From: Synaphobranchus kaupii
Lineage: Eukaryota > Chordata > Actinopteri > Anguilliformes > Synaphobranchidae
DNA: 64,000 bases
Reading direction: 5' to 3'
NCBI GenBank assembly: GCA_029718625.1
Contig: CM056378.1
Span: forward strand, 60,783,027 to 60,847,026
Position numbers and translations under genes: made by a program
The notes under the pieces: generated by a model
What the model was told of the DNA's origin: nothing
The model's input: only the letters and a program-made list of their open reading frames with translations
Databases searched by the model: none
Shown here: positions 9,970-20,631 of the stretch, piece by piece
Layout of the letters: every line of letters begins with the position of its first letter
How positions within the stretch are numbered: position 1 is the first letter of the stretch

Positions 9970-11426
9970 CAGTCCAACACAGCCCTGGAGTCTGTTTAGT
10001 AGAATTTTGTGATCTATTGTATCAAAAGCTGCACTTAGGTCAAGAAGTACAAGAACAGACACAGAGTTTTGGTCGGCTGATAATAGTAAATCGTTAATAA
10101 CTTTAACAAGTGCCGTTTCAGTGCTATGGTAGGGTCTAAATCCTGACTGGAACATTTCATGGATATGGTTTGAGCTAAGGTATGCACCAAGTTGCTTAGC
10201 AACAGCTTTCTCTAATATTTTTGATAGAAATGGAAGATTTGAAATGGGTCTATAGTTTTCCAGTTTGTCAGATTCGAGGTTTGGTTTCTTTAGTAATGGC
10301 TTAATAACCGCCATTTTTAGTGGCTCTGGTACATATCCTGTTACTAAGGATGTGTTAATAATTTTTAACATATGCTGGCCTAGTATGGGGAAAAGTTCTT
10401 TAACTAATTTTGTAGGGATTGGGTCGAGTAGGCAGGTAGTCGGTTTTGAGGACATAACCAGTTTAGACAGCTCCTCCATGTCAATTGGCTTAAAACAGTT
10501 TAGTGCCACTGTTGATACATCTTCCTGTGTTAACCAGGATTTGGGCTGTTCATTGATTAAGGGAGGAGTGATGCCTAGAGGAGGAGGCAATTTGGAGATC
10601 TGGTCTCTAATAGCTTCAATCTTTTGATTGAAATAATTCATGAAATCATTACTGCTGTAAACGCTGGGGTAGGATGAAAATTTTAATGATGGTTTTTTAG
10701 TCAAGTTGTCCACAGTGCTAAACAAGAATTTTGGGTTACATTTGTTTTGTTCAATTAATTTAGAGAAAAAGGCAGATCTAGCTGATACAAGAGCTTGCTT
10801 GTACTGGAGGAGGCTATCTTTCCATGCAAGACGAAATACTTCTAGTTTAGCTGACCGCCATTTTCGCTCTAGTTTTCTTGTGGACTGTTTCAGGGCACGG
10901 GTAGTGTCATTGTACCAGGGAGTACGGTTTTTCCGACAAGACTTTCTTTTTAGAGGGGCAACCATATCAAGGGTGCTTCTGAGAGTAAAACTTAACTGGT
11001 TAGTCAGTTCGTCCAGCGATACTTCAGTGGTATTTCCTTTGTTTGAAAGGAATGATTCCGGAAGCATATCTATAAACTTTGGAATGACGTCAGAGTTTAA
11101 CGACCGGCTGTAATAGTGTCTTGGCTCTGATATAGAAGTGGTCGTTGCCTCGATTTCAAAAGTAATAAGGAAATGATCAGATAATACAGGGTTATGGGGT
11201 GCAATAGTAAGATTAATAACATTGATACCATAGGATAACACTAAGTCTAGGGTATGGCTATGGTAATGAGTGGGTCCACAGACATTTTGTTTGAACCCAA
11301 CAGATTCAATAATAGAGGCAAAAGCTGTTCCTAGGGGATCACCTGGTTTATCCACATGTATGTTAAAGTCACCAACAATCACAACCTTGTCTGCCGAAAT
11401 AGCAAGGCAAGACAAAAACTCAGCGA
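9970..11426 (-). pseudogene. L2 ORF2 fragment: endonuclease C-terminal half, linker and N-terminal RT
   Basis: One uninterrupted minus frame of about 485 codons. It reads ISADKVVIVGDFNIHVD and THYHSHTLDLVLSYGI, then SDHFLITFEI (endonuclease), a linker with KKPSLKFSSYP..FNQKIEAIRDQI, and RT blocks TCLLDPIPTKLVKELFP, MAVIKPLLKKPNLESDKLEN, YRPISNLPFLSKILEKAV, FQSGFRPYHSTETALV and LVLLDLSAAFDTIDH. The frame ends as an RT at QGCVGL, exactly where the inserted transposon starts; the next residues are read from the transposon's inverted repeat. RT blocks with the catalytic F/YADD are absent, so it is dead although its reading frame is still clean, suggesting a fairly young copy. Confidence 0.85.
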
Positions 11427-11427
11427 A
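9970..11427 (-). mobile_element. 5' portion of the split L2-clade LINE
   Basis: Continuation on minus of the LINE at 7641-8175, separated by the Kolobok-like element. It covers the second half of the endonuclease, the linker and the N-terminal half of RT. At 11428 it is abruptly joined to a palindromic MITE, so the 5' end is truncated or interrupted there. Confidence 0.85.
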
Positions 11428-11660
11428 TCACTCTGCTGCCAGATATGCAGTAGATATGGATGGATCACTTTAAGGGTTGTTTCTCCTGACAAATTTTTTT
11501 TTTGAACTCTATGGAAAAATAAGTCAGGAGAAGAAACCCTTCAAGTTATCCATCCATATCTACTGTATTTCTGGCAGCAGAGTGATGGTTTAAGGCGTGT
11601 TTGATACGTCAGACCCTTGATGACTTAGAGCCATTTAGCCAAATGACATGGAATGATCCT
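11428..11660. mobile_element. Palindromic MITE copy 1
   Basis: The inverted arms run about 11428-11490 (CACTCTGCTGCCAG..AGTAGATATGGATGG..TCTCCTGAC) and 11520-11587 (GTCAGGAGAAGAAACCC..CATATCTACTGTAT..CAGCAGAGTGA). An outer segment GTCAGACCCTTGATGACTTA lies at 11609-11630. Related copies sit at 13620-13945, 19173-19270 plus 26176-26195, and 30250-30665. It is non-coding; I cannot name the superfamily. Confidence 0.75.
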
Positions 11661-11857
11661 GTTACAAAGGCAGCCTACATCTTCAAGAAAATTTCCCTTA
11701 AATTGCTTCATCTAATATATCCATTCATACATTTATTTGTAAATCTGTAGATTTTAATAAATGGTAATATGTCTCTAGGAAAGGTAGAGAAACGAATTGC
11801 ATTAAGATTTATTTTCTTGAAAGGTTCACGATTGGACTCAAGTAAAATATTTAGCAG

Positions 11858-11985
11858 ATCGTTGGCTGTAGCCATATGGGGCTCCCTGACACTAAAAGAC
11901 AGGAGTGTGACAGCGTCCAGAATGCAACTCTGCAAAAGGCTCTGGAAAATACCCGCTTGACACCACAAAGTTACTGCCATCAAAG
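11858..11985 (+). CDS. Exon-like open frame, unrecognised
   Basis: Between an acceptor (AATATTTAGCAG) and a donor (CAAAG|GTAGAC) lies a 128-nt frame with no stop in phase, ending in phase 2. It reads as a mixed, protein-like peptide with GLPDTKRQECDSVQN and NTRLTPQSYCHQ. The minus strand over 11708-11983 is also open for 91 codons, so coding sense is undecided. No family is recognised. Confidence 0.25.
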
Positions 11986-12115
11986 GTAGACAACAAGATA
12001 AATTAATTATTTTAAAATTGACGTAGTATCTAACTCATAACTCATGCTGTATATTGAAACTGTTTAAAACATTTTTGATACATTTTGTGTTTTGAATTTT
12101 GTTACTTTTAACCAG

Positions 12116-12231
12116 AGTGCCTCAAGGACTTCAAAGGAGAGGAAAGGGAGGCTGTTGAAGACAACTTGTCTCTGGTGTGGCGTTTTCGCTCAGAGAAAAT
12201 TAGCGATATCAATAAAAAGAAGACATGTTGA
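12116..12231 (+). CDS. Exon-like open frame ending in a stop, unrecognised
   Basis: After a pyrimidine-rich acceptor (TTACTTTTAACCAG) the frame reads CLKDFKGEEREAVEDNLSLV and WRFRSEKISDINKKKTC, then TGA at 12229-12231. The balance of charged and hydrophobic residues looks like a terminal exon. Its phase does not join simply to the open exon at 11858-11985, so either another exon intervenes or one of the two is spurious. No family recognised. Confidence 0.3.
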
Positions 12232-12262
12232 AAGTAGAGGTATGTTAATATTTTCGAATCCT

Positions 12263-13250
12263 ACCAATGTAGATAATGTGATCAGCGTTCAACTAGGTCT
12301 AATTAAAATCACGCAAACAGCGGCCAGTACGCTTAAAAACGACACTACCTTACGCGGGACGGTTAAAACAGCTCTTGATGCGGAGGAAAGATGCAGCACT
12401 CTGATAAGTTAACGTGTAACTTCAGTCTATATAGTGTCGCTCTTCCAGCCGTCTTTTGAAATGCACACAGCTGATTGCAAGTGGTTAACAGCTGTGTGAG
12501 ACACTTCGCAAGCACGGATCAATAAGGACTACCAGTTAAAAAGTACAATAACACAAAACTAACAGCCTAGTCAATCTAACAATCTAGCAAACAGCCAATC
12601 GCGGAACAAACACAAACTAGCAAAGCAAATAATATGATCAGCGTTCAATCTAACAATCTAACAGCCAATCGCGGAACAAGCACAAACTACCAATGTAGAT
12701 AATGTGATCAGCGTTCAACTAGGTCTAATTAAAATCACGCAAACAGCGGCCAGTACGCTTAAAAACGACACTACCTTACGCGGGACGGTTAAAACAGCTC
12801 TTGATGCGGAGGAAAGATGCAGCACTCTGATAAGTTAACGTGTAACTTCAGTCTATATAGTGTCGCTCTTCCAGACGTCTTTTGAAATGCACACAGCTGA
12901 TTGCAAGTGGTTAACAGCTGTGTGAGACACTTCGCAAGCACGGATCAATAAGGACTACCAGTTAATAAGTACAATAACACAAAACTAACAGCCTAGTCAA
13001 TCTAACAATCTAGCAAACAGCCAATCGCGGAACAAACACAAACTAGCAAAGCAAATAATATGATCAGCGTTCAATCTAACAATCTAACAGTCGCGGAACA
13101 AGCACAAACTACCAATGTAGATAATGTAATCAGCGTTCAACTAGGTCTAATTTAAATCACGCAAACAGCGGCCAGTACGCTTAAAAACGACACTACCTTA
13201 CGCGGGACGGTTAAAACAGCTCTTGATGCGGAGGAAAGATGCAGCACTCT
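12263..13250 (+). repeat. Tandem repeat, unit about 424 bp, about 2.3 copies
   Basis: Unit starts ACCAATGTAGATAATG at 12263, 12689 and 13111 (spacing 426 and 422); the last copy breaks off at 13250 after GATGCAGCACTCT. Each unit contains a nested short repeat (CAATCTAACAATCTA, AGCCAATCGCGGAAC twice per unit) and a hairpin-prone ACAGCTG..CAGCTGTG. The copies are only slightly diverged, so the expansion is recent. Confidence 0.9.
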
Positions 13251-13619
13251 CACAACACTTTCTGAACCTGGATTTTCCACCTCGCAGGTTTGACCTATAG
13301 CCTACACAGCATAGCGCTGGCTAGCAAGCTCCGTTTCTTTCATAAAACAAGAATACTTTATAACACTGCTCAGATTCTTCATCATTTCATCCATTAAAAT
13401 GTACGAGTGCCCTGAGAGCATAGTATCAAGCATAGACTGTTACCCATCCCTATGCTATGCTCCCCCTAGTGTTCATTAAGTGCTACTGCACCAAACCTGT
13501 ATGAGGCCCACCCTGCTTGCTTGACCATACCCCCTAATTTACATAGATATAGTTCGAAAATGAAAATGAATAATCCTCCATTTTCATTTTCATTTTGGGT
13601 TGAATAATCCTCCATAGGA
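13251..13619. other. Non-coding spacer with a short palindrome
   Basis: No gene seen. 13560-13615 holds an inverted pair (GAAAATGAATAATCCTCCA / the same motif after TTTTCATTTTCATTTT) with a short loop. Confidence 0.4.
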
Positions 13620-13945
13620 AACACATGGTTGGCTAAATGGATCAAAGTCATCAAGGGTCTGACGTATCAAACAAGCCTTAAATCATCACTCTGCTGCCAG
13701 AAATACAGTAGATATGGATGGGTAACTTGAAGGGTTTCTTCTCCTGACTTATGATGGTTTGACCCTTGATGACTTACAGCCATTTTACCAATCATGTATT
13801 CCATACTGTTCCACCATAATTTACAGCTAAATCTAGTCCCACCCCCCAATTCCCATAGAGATCCATTCAAATGCAGAGACATTATAGTATCACTTGTAAG
13901 AGTACCAGAAAATAAGATATCAAGAGTCTTTTGATGTTGTTGGGT
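13620..13945. mobile_element. Palindromic MITE copy 2, partly deleted
   Basis: Contains GTCATCAAGGGTCTGACGTA, the inner arm CACTCTGCTGCCAGAAATAC..GTAGATATGGATGG..TCTCCTGACTTAT at 13687-13752, then GACCCTTGATGACTTACAGC and the outer arm CTAAATCTAGTCCCACCCCC. The second inner arm present in copies 1 and 3 is missing, so half of the central hairpin has been deleted. Confidence 0.7.
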
Positions 13946-13975
13946 CACAGACATCAGAAAGGATATGCAACCAAA

Positions 13976-14227
13976 TATTAAAAATTTAAAGGCACAGTCA
14001 ACTTAGTGGAGGTAAACTTCTGACCCACTGGAATTGTGATATAGTGAATTAAAAGTGAAATAATCTGTCTATAAACAATTGTTGGAAAAACTTGTGTCAT
14101 GCACAAAGTAGATGTCCTAACTGACTTGCCAACACTATAGTTTGTATATAAACATATAAATCTGTGGAGTGGTTAAAAATGAGTTTTAATGACTTCAACC
14201 TAAGTGTAACTTCCGACTTCAACTGTA
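13976..14227. mobile_element. Sleeping Beauty-like Tc1 terminal fragment
   Basis: Reading inward from 14227, CAGTTGAAGTCGGAAGTTAC, ACTTAGGTTGAAGTCATTAA and ACCACTCCACAGATTT match the long terminal repeat of Sleeping Beauty-type fish Tc1 elements. The inner direct repeat (GTAAACTTCTGACCCACTGG) is at 14010-14029. Only one terminus is present, with no transposase. Another copy lies at 39230-39800. Confidence 0.85.
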
Positions 14228-14306
14228 TATACTGTATAATACAGGTTAATGTCTTCCGACTATATCTCTAACATTTAACCAACAAAAAACGTATAATATA
14301 ACTCAC

Positions 14307-14398
14307 TTGAAGATGCTGGTCAACCCTCTTATCCTCAATGAAGCGGACAAGTTTCTCTTTTAATACACGCCGTGCATTCCTAGCCAGCCTTGCCTTTT
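14307..14398 (-). CDS. Internal exon of an unrecognised gene
   Basis: On minus the exon is bounded by a T-rich acceptor (GTTTTTTGTTAAG) and a consensus donor (CTTCAA|GTGAGT, 14301-14306). The only open phase encodes KARLARNARRVLKEKL and VRFIEDKRVDQHLQ, a basic, probably helical segment with good protein-like composition. It joins in phase to the upstream candidate exon at 14609-14638. No homologue is recognised; it could be a host exon or part of a transposon gene. Downstream sequence on minus is occupied by a Tc1 fragment, so the gene is probably broken. Confidence 0.45.
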
Positions 14399-14608
14399 CT
14401 TAACAAAAAACATTTGAGCAAACACAAGCTATTACATTTGCTATTACAAAAAAAAAATTTTTTTTAAGTGCATGACAAGAAATTATTTTAAATCAACGGT
14501 TCATGACTATGACATATTATTCTAATCTAGAGTTCAGTGTTGAATTTTATAAAAGCTTTTTGAGATTGTTTTGGCTATTCCTTCAAGTATTTTTCCTTTC
14601 TCATTTAC

Positions 14609-14638
14609 CTGAACATCGCCGTCTGCCCTCAGACTTCT
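14609..14638 (-). CDS. Small upstream exon, in phase with the exon at 14307-14398
   Basis: A 30-nt frame between AAACAG and CAG|GTAAAT on minus reads KSEGRRRCS with split codons at both ends. Its end phase matches the start phase of the next exon (joining codon GAA). Small size makes it weak on its own; the phase match and two splice sites raise it. Confidence 0.3.
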
Positions 14639-15206
14639 CTGTTTATTAAGTGACAAGTATATATACGCCATATCCTATATTATGTACGATAACATAAAAA
14701 TAAAATAGTATTCCACCATCTGCAAAATGCTGCCAAATGTTCTATCTTCAATAAAAATCAATGATTGCACTCCAGTATGTGAAATGCACACAAAATGCGA
14801 AAATAACAATAGGCCTATCAAACATATTGGAAAGAAATTGCTCGAGTGGAAAAACGAACGTAGGCTACATGTAGCCAGCGAGACCAATAGCATTTTAGAC
14901 GCGAAAATACTTACATATCGATAAAGGGAAACTCCCCTCCCTAATGCGTTATTTATAGAGCTTGCCGAACTTTTAAACAATTATTTTCTGTGATTCAAAT
15001 TTTAAAAAGGGATTGAATATGTGCGCTTCCGAAGGGGGTGAATTCATTTCAGCCCAGTGGTGCATCCAGCAGCCACACTTGGTCAATGGACATGAAGTAA
15101 ACAAATAAATAATGACAGTTTAGTGTCTTCTGAGCCAGATGAGTGACGTGAGGATAACTGAAACTAATTTAAACTGCACGTGAAACAATCTTCTCCCTGA
15201 GACAGA

Positions 15207-15447
15207 ATGAAGCGCACAGTCGGGTAAGTAATTGGCCAAGTTTCTTTTATTTAACATTAACATAACCAAATTTTCACGTTCCATTTAAATTTGATAGTTT
15301 ATAGTAATTTAAGATGTAGCTATATCTATATCTAAACACGTTTATTTTCTGGTTGTCTTGATGTTCACCAAATTCAGGAAAACATTAACGTTAGCTAATT
15401 ATCTGTCTTTCAGAACTTGTCTTGACCGTTTTCTGCCTGGTTCTGAG
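15207..15447 (+). pseudogene. First two exons of a small split gene, copy A (frameshifted)
   Basis: Exon 1 (15207-15223) starts ATGAAGCGCACA and ends at a consensus donor GG|GTAAGT. Exon 2 (15414-15447) lies between TTTCAG and GAG|GTAAAT. Compared with copy B, exon 1 lacks 2 nt, which changes the frame of exon 2 and destroys the hydrophobic signal-peptide-like reading seen in copy B. Gene identity unknown. Confidence 0.3.
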
Positions 15448-16070
15448 GTAAATTAACGGAAGCGACAGCTAACGTTAACTCAGCTTGCTAGGTTGGTTTT
15501 CTATGGTTAAGGTAATATTTAAATGCCAAATAAAGGTAACGGTAAACTGGCTGTAAGGATAACGTTAGTGAAATGTATTCCGAGAGAATTTAACAATATA
15601 AATTTTCGTCTCATTTCTTCACTTGGTCGTTACTAACGACGTTAGCTACATGCTAGCTGCTAGAAACATACACGCCAATAACAGCTATCGGCAGCTGGCT
15701 AGAGCGAGCTTGACGTTAGGTGGCTACCGTTAATTATATAATACTATCAATGATTAATAACTTGTTAGCTTATGGACGAGGGAAAAGTTTACTCTGGTGA
15801 AGTTTACTCTACTGCCAACGTTAGCATAGCCAACAGTTCAACGCGAGGTGGAAGCTATCGTTGCCTTCTCAGCCTTAACCCAGCAGCTGAGTCAAGGTAA
15901 ACCAGCAGCTGAGCTGACGACGGGATAAACATACTAACAACTAACGTTATTTACGTTAAAACAACATCGTTTTAACGTAGAATAACATAATTGATTTGAA
16001 TACCATTTACACGTCTGTTATGGTAATGGTCATAGATAGAGGAATGTTATATAATAATCTCTCGCCGCAG

Positions 16071-16188
16071 TCAGGAAGAACCAGCCAAGGCCACAGATGG
16101 GGAGATCGGAAAACTGATAAAACAGTGGCTCCAACTAACGCTGGAGACTGAGCGGGAGGAACAAGGCAGAGACCCAGCAAACACATAA
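16071..16188 (+). CDS. Terminal exon of the small split gene, copy A (open)
   Basis: After the acceptor CTCTCGCCGCAG the frame reads QEEPAKATDGEIGKLIKQWL and QLTLETEREEQGRDPANT, then TAA at 16186-16188: 38 codons, acidic, probably helical. The stop lies inside the CCCAGCAAACACATAA motif that elsewhere begins the AACGTTGTGACAACGTT-rich sequence. Copy B has about 8 nt of net deletion here and hits a TGA after about a dozen codons. Exon 1 is damaged in this copy, so neither paralogue is intact. The product, if real, would be a small secreted peptide; this is inference. Confidence 0.35.
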
Positions 16189-16349
16189 CATTGTCACAAC
16201 GTTTTCTGCATTCCAACAACGTTGTGACAATGTTGCCAGAAGGTTCAACTTCATATCATACATCAATAATTTTAAAACTGAAGGAAATACTTTGACAAGA
16301 AGAAACATCTCATAATCCACTGAGGCACATTGTTTTTCTACACTACAAA

Positions 16350-18884
16350 CAGGCCCGGTTCTAGACTGTTTTGATTGGGGGGGCATGAAGAGATGTTGGT
16401 GGGGCACAAAGGGGAACGAAGTAGCGGGGGGTCTGGGGGTCCTCCCCCAGAAAATTTTGAGCCTTTTAAAACTTATTTCCTGCATTTCTACACAACCTCA
16501 CACAGGGTATTTTCTAAAATAAAATGTTTAATCTATCGGAGAGAATCGCTGTGCATATAGCTGCCCTGGGCGAGTTGGAATCACGGTCGGGCTTGGAAGA
16601 GTTGCGCCCTGAATAAGGACATGATGACCTCTGTCTACCACCGGCTGACGGGGTTGTGCAGCGGTGATTCTCTAGCGGTTGCTACACGGGGGAATTGAAT
16701 TAGAATAGGGGTTCAATTGGGGGGGGGGGGGGGGGGGGGGAAATCTGAAACAATTTTTTTTTTTTAAAACACGTAGGCTAGCCTACTTTAATCCATATCA
16801 AGAGCCGATGTAATGGCCTTCTCATGAGCAAGAATAACCAGGGTTTGCTTTCGCCCATGCAACATGGTATGGTGGAAGGGGTTAAAGATGCAAGATAACT
16901 TGGAGAAATAACTTGTTGCAGATGAAACCGATAATATCCAACCGATAATATCCAACGGTCACCTGCACATTTTCTCCTCTCGCTGAGATTACTGTTTTTG
17001 TACATAATCCCTGACAAAAATAAGCGCAATAAACAAAAATGTAACTAAAGTTAAACTAACATTTAGAACACTAATTTGCTTTGCCCTATGTGTGTGCAAT
17101 CTGAGCCATCAGAGTTCATAGTTGTCATGCCCCCCCCCCCCCCCTCGGCATGACACTGAAGCTGCATCCCAAATCAGTTTTTGCTCCACCCTCGTAAACT
17201 TCACTTGCAAACTTCACTTGGGGGAATCCCTTTTGAGACCAGGATGTACCCTCGGTCTCCATTTTAAGTGTGAATCCAATCCGTTAGAAAGCCAAGTGAA
17301 GTTTGTGACATAGCCCCTCCACCCTGAACTTTTTTCAAGGGAACGAGTCTGCAAAAGAGTAGACTCTGCAAGCTCATATTACCCACAATTCACATCGAAC
17401 GTCCTGTTCAGTGATAATCACGTCAATGTATAAACATTAAAAGCGCATACAGAATGGAAAAAGGCTAATAAATACAGGTTAATCAAGTAGTAGTTTGCTA
17501 TTTTGTATTTCATGGTTTAGCAAATTGTTTTATGCAGCAACAGTGTAGCGTACTGTGTGATGTAGGCTACCAGGTTCTCTATCTTAATCTTGCTTTTAAA
17601 CGGATTATTAGGCTACTCGTGTCTAAATATTTTTCCGTAGCCTATAATTTCCCAGATAGCCAAACAATTTAATTTCGCAATAACCAAGACGAATAGGTAA
17701 ATAAACTTGTACAGCATTTTACTAGGCTTTATCCACATTTGTGCTGACGCAAAATGCGTTAATTGACTATGTCATGCGAAGTGATCAATGAACAGCACAT
17801 ATTTAGGTAAATTCGTTTTTCTAGCTTGAAAGCATGCATTGCGCTAAACGCTGGTTCCAGCAATTTAAGAGGTTTTTCTTTCTTAAGAGGTATGCTTTCT
17901 AATGTATAAATCGTTTTGACCAAATCGAAAGTCTTAAATTACATTCTTTAACGTGATGAGGAAAAACGCAATGCTAACGTGCAACTCACAGAAAACGCTG
18001 GGATTTTTTGCCAGTCAATTATTCAGAATTATTGCCACCCTTATTAAACAATCTCACGTTAGTAATCTCTTTGTCATTGTCATTTGTTAATCATTAGCCT
18101 ATATATAATTGATTCAGGGACTTTGTTTGATTGACATAAGCAAGCAAAATGAACGGAAACAGGTTGAGAATATGTTCGGTTTAAATGCTTTATTCCAGCG
18201 CACGGACTGTCCTACATATGTAAATGCTACACGAATTTATGACATAAAGAAATATGCTTCCCACAAAACTTGCTGTATTTATTGATATTTGTTATTCAGT
18301 AAATCAATTGCTTGACTGATAATTAATGTAAACAGGTTGAGAGTTTCATCCGTTTAAATGTAGTCTACGGTGACAGGCGTTTTACATGATCCGAGATCCC
18401 ACGATACGCCACTGTGCAGCAGCGCGGTTACTTCCGAGTATAGATGGGGGTGAAGTGCGTCTCAATTCAAATAACCCGCTCCGCCCTCGCTCCCTCCCAC
18501 TCGCTAAACGCAAGTGTATACTCTTGTTTTATTGGTATGTGCGTCACATCCTCCCAAGTGAAGTTTGCAAGTGAAGTTTACGAGGGTGGAGCAAAAACTG
18601 GATTGGGACGCAGCCTGAGACTCCGAGAGACACGGTGCAGCGGACGGGTCTGCTTCAGAGCTCTGTGTGTTTGTGCCTGAACACGACGAGAAGAGGGGGA
18701 GACTTTGGAGGCGGGCTGTAGGCTGCCCACCCAATCAGAAGTTAGAAACGGTACTGGTATTTTCTGTGCTATTTTTTCATTGGCTGTACAAAATTTATTT
18801 ATTTTCTTAACTTTTGATTGGGTGGGCAAGACGCACGTTTGGGTGGGCTGAGCCCACCCCTGCCCATAGCTACCGCCGGCCTTG
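16350..18884. mobile_element. hAT element, 2.5 kb, with empty-site paralogue
   Basis: Starts CAGGCCCGGTTCTAG and ends GCCGGCCTTG, with an 8-bp duplication ACTACAAA at 16342-16349 and 18885-18892. Unit B at about 38349 shows the uninterrupted site with a single ACTACAAA, a direct empty-site proof. The interior has no transposase ORF. It contains a G run of about 18 (16721-16740), a C run at 17131-17144 and a second inverted-repeat element at 17161-18614. Confidence 0.9.
17161..18614. mobile_element. Non-autonomous element with 60-bp inverted repeats, nested in the hAT
   Basis: GCTGCATCCCAAATCAGTTT..CTCCACCCTCGTAAACTTC at 17161-17223 recurs inverted at 18551-18614 (GTTTACGAGGGTGGAGC..GATTGGGACGCAGC). 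The target duplication is unclear. No ORF is convincing. A direct pair AACAGGTTGAGA.. / GTTTAAATG occurs near 18160 and 18332. Superfamily not assigned. Confidence 0.7.
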
Positions 18885-20631
18885 ACTACAAATAATGCGT
18901 TTCAAGGCTTGCAGGTAAGATGTAGCAATGACTTTATCATGTATTTTTGGATAACCACGAATTAGGCTATATACAAACCCCAATTCCAAAAAAGTTGGGA
19001 CAGTATGTAAAAGGCACATAAAAGCAGAAAGCAGTGTTTTGTAAATTCTCTTTTACATATACTTAATTGAAAACAGTACAAAGAAAGGATATTTAATGTT
19101 TTACCTTATCAGCTTTATAGATTTTTGTAAATATACGCTAATTGCGAATTTGATGCATGCAACACGTTCCACGTGCATTTGAATGGATTTCTGGGAATTG
19201 GAGGGTGGAACTAGATTAAGCTGTAAATTACACGGGAATAGTATGGGACCCATGGTTGGCTAAATGGCTGTAACGCTGCGTTCACACAGCGAGCAACTTG
19301 ATTGCTGGGTCGGTCAAGTCTACTAGGCTGGGGGCGGGGCAAGAGCTTCCCGTTGTGTCATCCAAGTCTGCTCGTACAGCTACAATTTTTTGATGAAGAG
19401 AAACAACGGCGGTAGCCTACATATAAGAAAGACATATTTACGATGCAGCCTATTCTTTATAGTTATGTCATGACACTGATAATTATGTGTTCTCGCTAGC
19501 TAGCGATAGGCTATATCCATCTTCGTTGCGAGCTGGCGATCTTTATCTATTATTCGGTTTTACAGTAAATGCTGGGCCAGTTTGGAGTGAGGGCATGTTA
19601 GACTGGAAAGCTGACCAACATCATGCTGAACAAATAAAGAAGCTATACCGTCTTTCATCATCGAAATCGATTCAAGACCCTTTTATTTCTCGAACGTAAT
19701 TGCAAGTAGGCTACCGGCGGTTTTGTACATAAATCTATCAATCTAGATAGATTTATGTAGGCTAGCTATAAAACTCAACACGTAGTTTGGGATCAATGTG
19801 ATATTGGTAAAACAAGCCACATATATCCTTTAAGGTTATGTTATGACACTGATAATTATACAATGATAATATATAAATTATTCACTGTTACCGCTGCTAA
19901 CCCTATTTCGCCTAGCTTAGTTTGATAGGCAATATTAGGCTACGTAGCTAGCGTAGGCCTACCTGTTATCGGGCGGAAACCAGACATTTTTGTGATCAAC
20001 ATACGATACTGATATGATTCTGGCACATACCATTGAACATATTATATTTATTAGGTTCACAAAACGATAAGCTAACTTTTAAGCCAATAACCATGTAGAT
20101 GTGACCGGTAGTTTTTTTCGTTTTAACGTCTTTTAGATGAGAAAGTAGGCCCTACTGTCAAAAAAGGGGAGACAACTATCGTTTATTGGCTTAAAAGAGA
20201 TAGGCTCAATCGCATTGGATTTATTTCTTTACAAAAACGATGTTAACTTTTAAGCCAATAACGTGTTTTTTTTCTTTCGTTTTAACGTCTTTAAGATGAG
20301 ACGAGACTGCCAAAGAAAGGGCGCCCATTATCGGGCGGCTGTTGTAATCCATAAACAAGCTCATGATTATTGTTGTTTTAAGAATCAATTAATAGTTTAT
20401 TTCATCAAGAAAGATACCGTTTGAATAACCGATATATTGGCTAAATAGCTGGCTAACTGGATTCCTATCTCGAGGAAGTTCAAATATGGTCGAACGAGGA
20501 CGTGCCCGATAAAGGGCGCCCTGTAGCTAGCTTCTTCTTCTTCTTCTTTGGGGTTTTACGGCAGCTTGCATCCTTAGTGTTGCACTACTGCCATCTTCAG
20601 GAGTTAGTTAACTCCTACATTGTCCGGTTTG

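Larger units (their letters stand above)
14961..16349 (+). repeat. Duplicated unit A (paralogue of unit B at 34155-38440)
   Basis: From GCCGAACTTTTAAACA at 14961, the sequence matches unit B at 34155 with few substitutions and small indels, continuing to the hAT insertion at 16350 and resuming at 18885 up to about 18976. Unit B holds a hAT at 34714-35837 and a Tc1 at 36286-37816 that A lacks; A holds a hAT that B lacks. Unit A carries candidate small exons at 15207-15223, 15414-15447 and 16071-16188. Confidence 0.85.

Noticed and set aside
14675..14980. Opposite-strand open frames of 101 and 65 codons
   Set aside because: They overlap on both strands in AT-rich DNA, with no recognisable domain; at most one could be real and nothing favours either.
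3291..16740. Long G or C runs as G-quadruplex regulators (3291, 9642, 16721, 17131, 61689)
   Set aside because: They are single homopolymers mostly inside dead elements, prone to slippage and base-calling error; no regulatory context.
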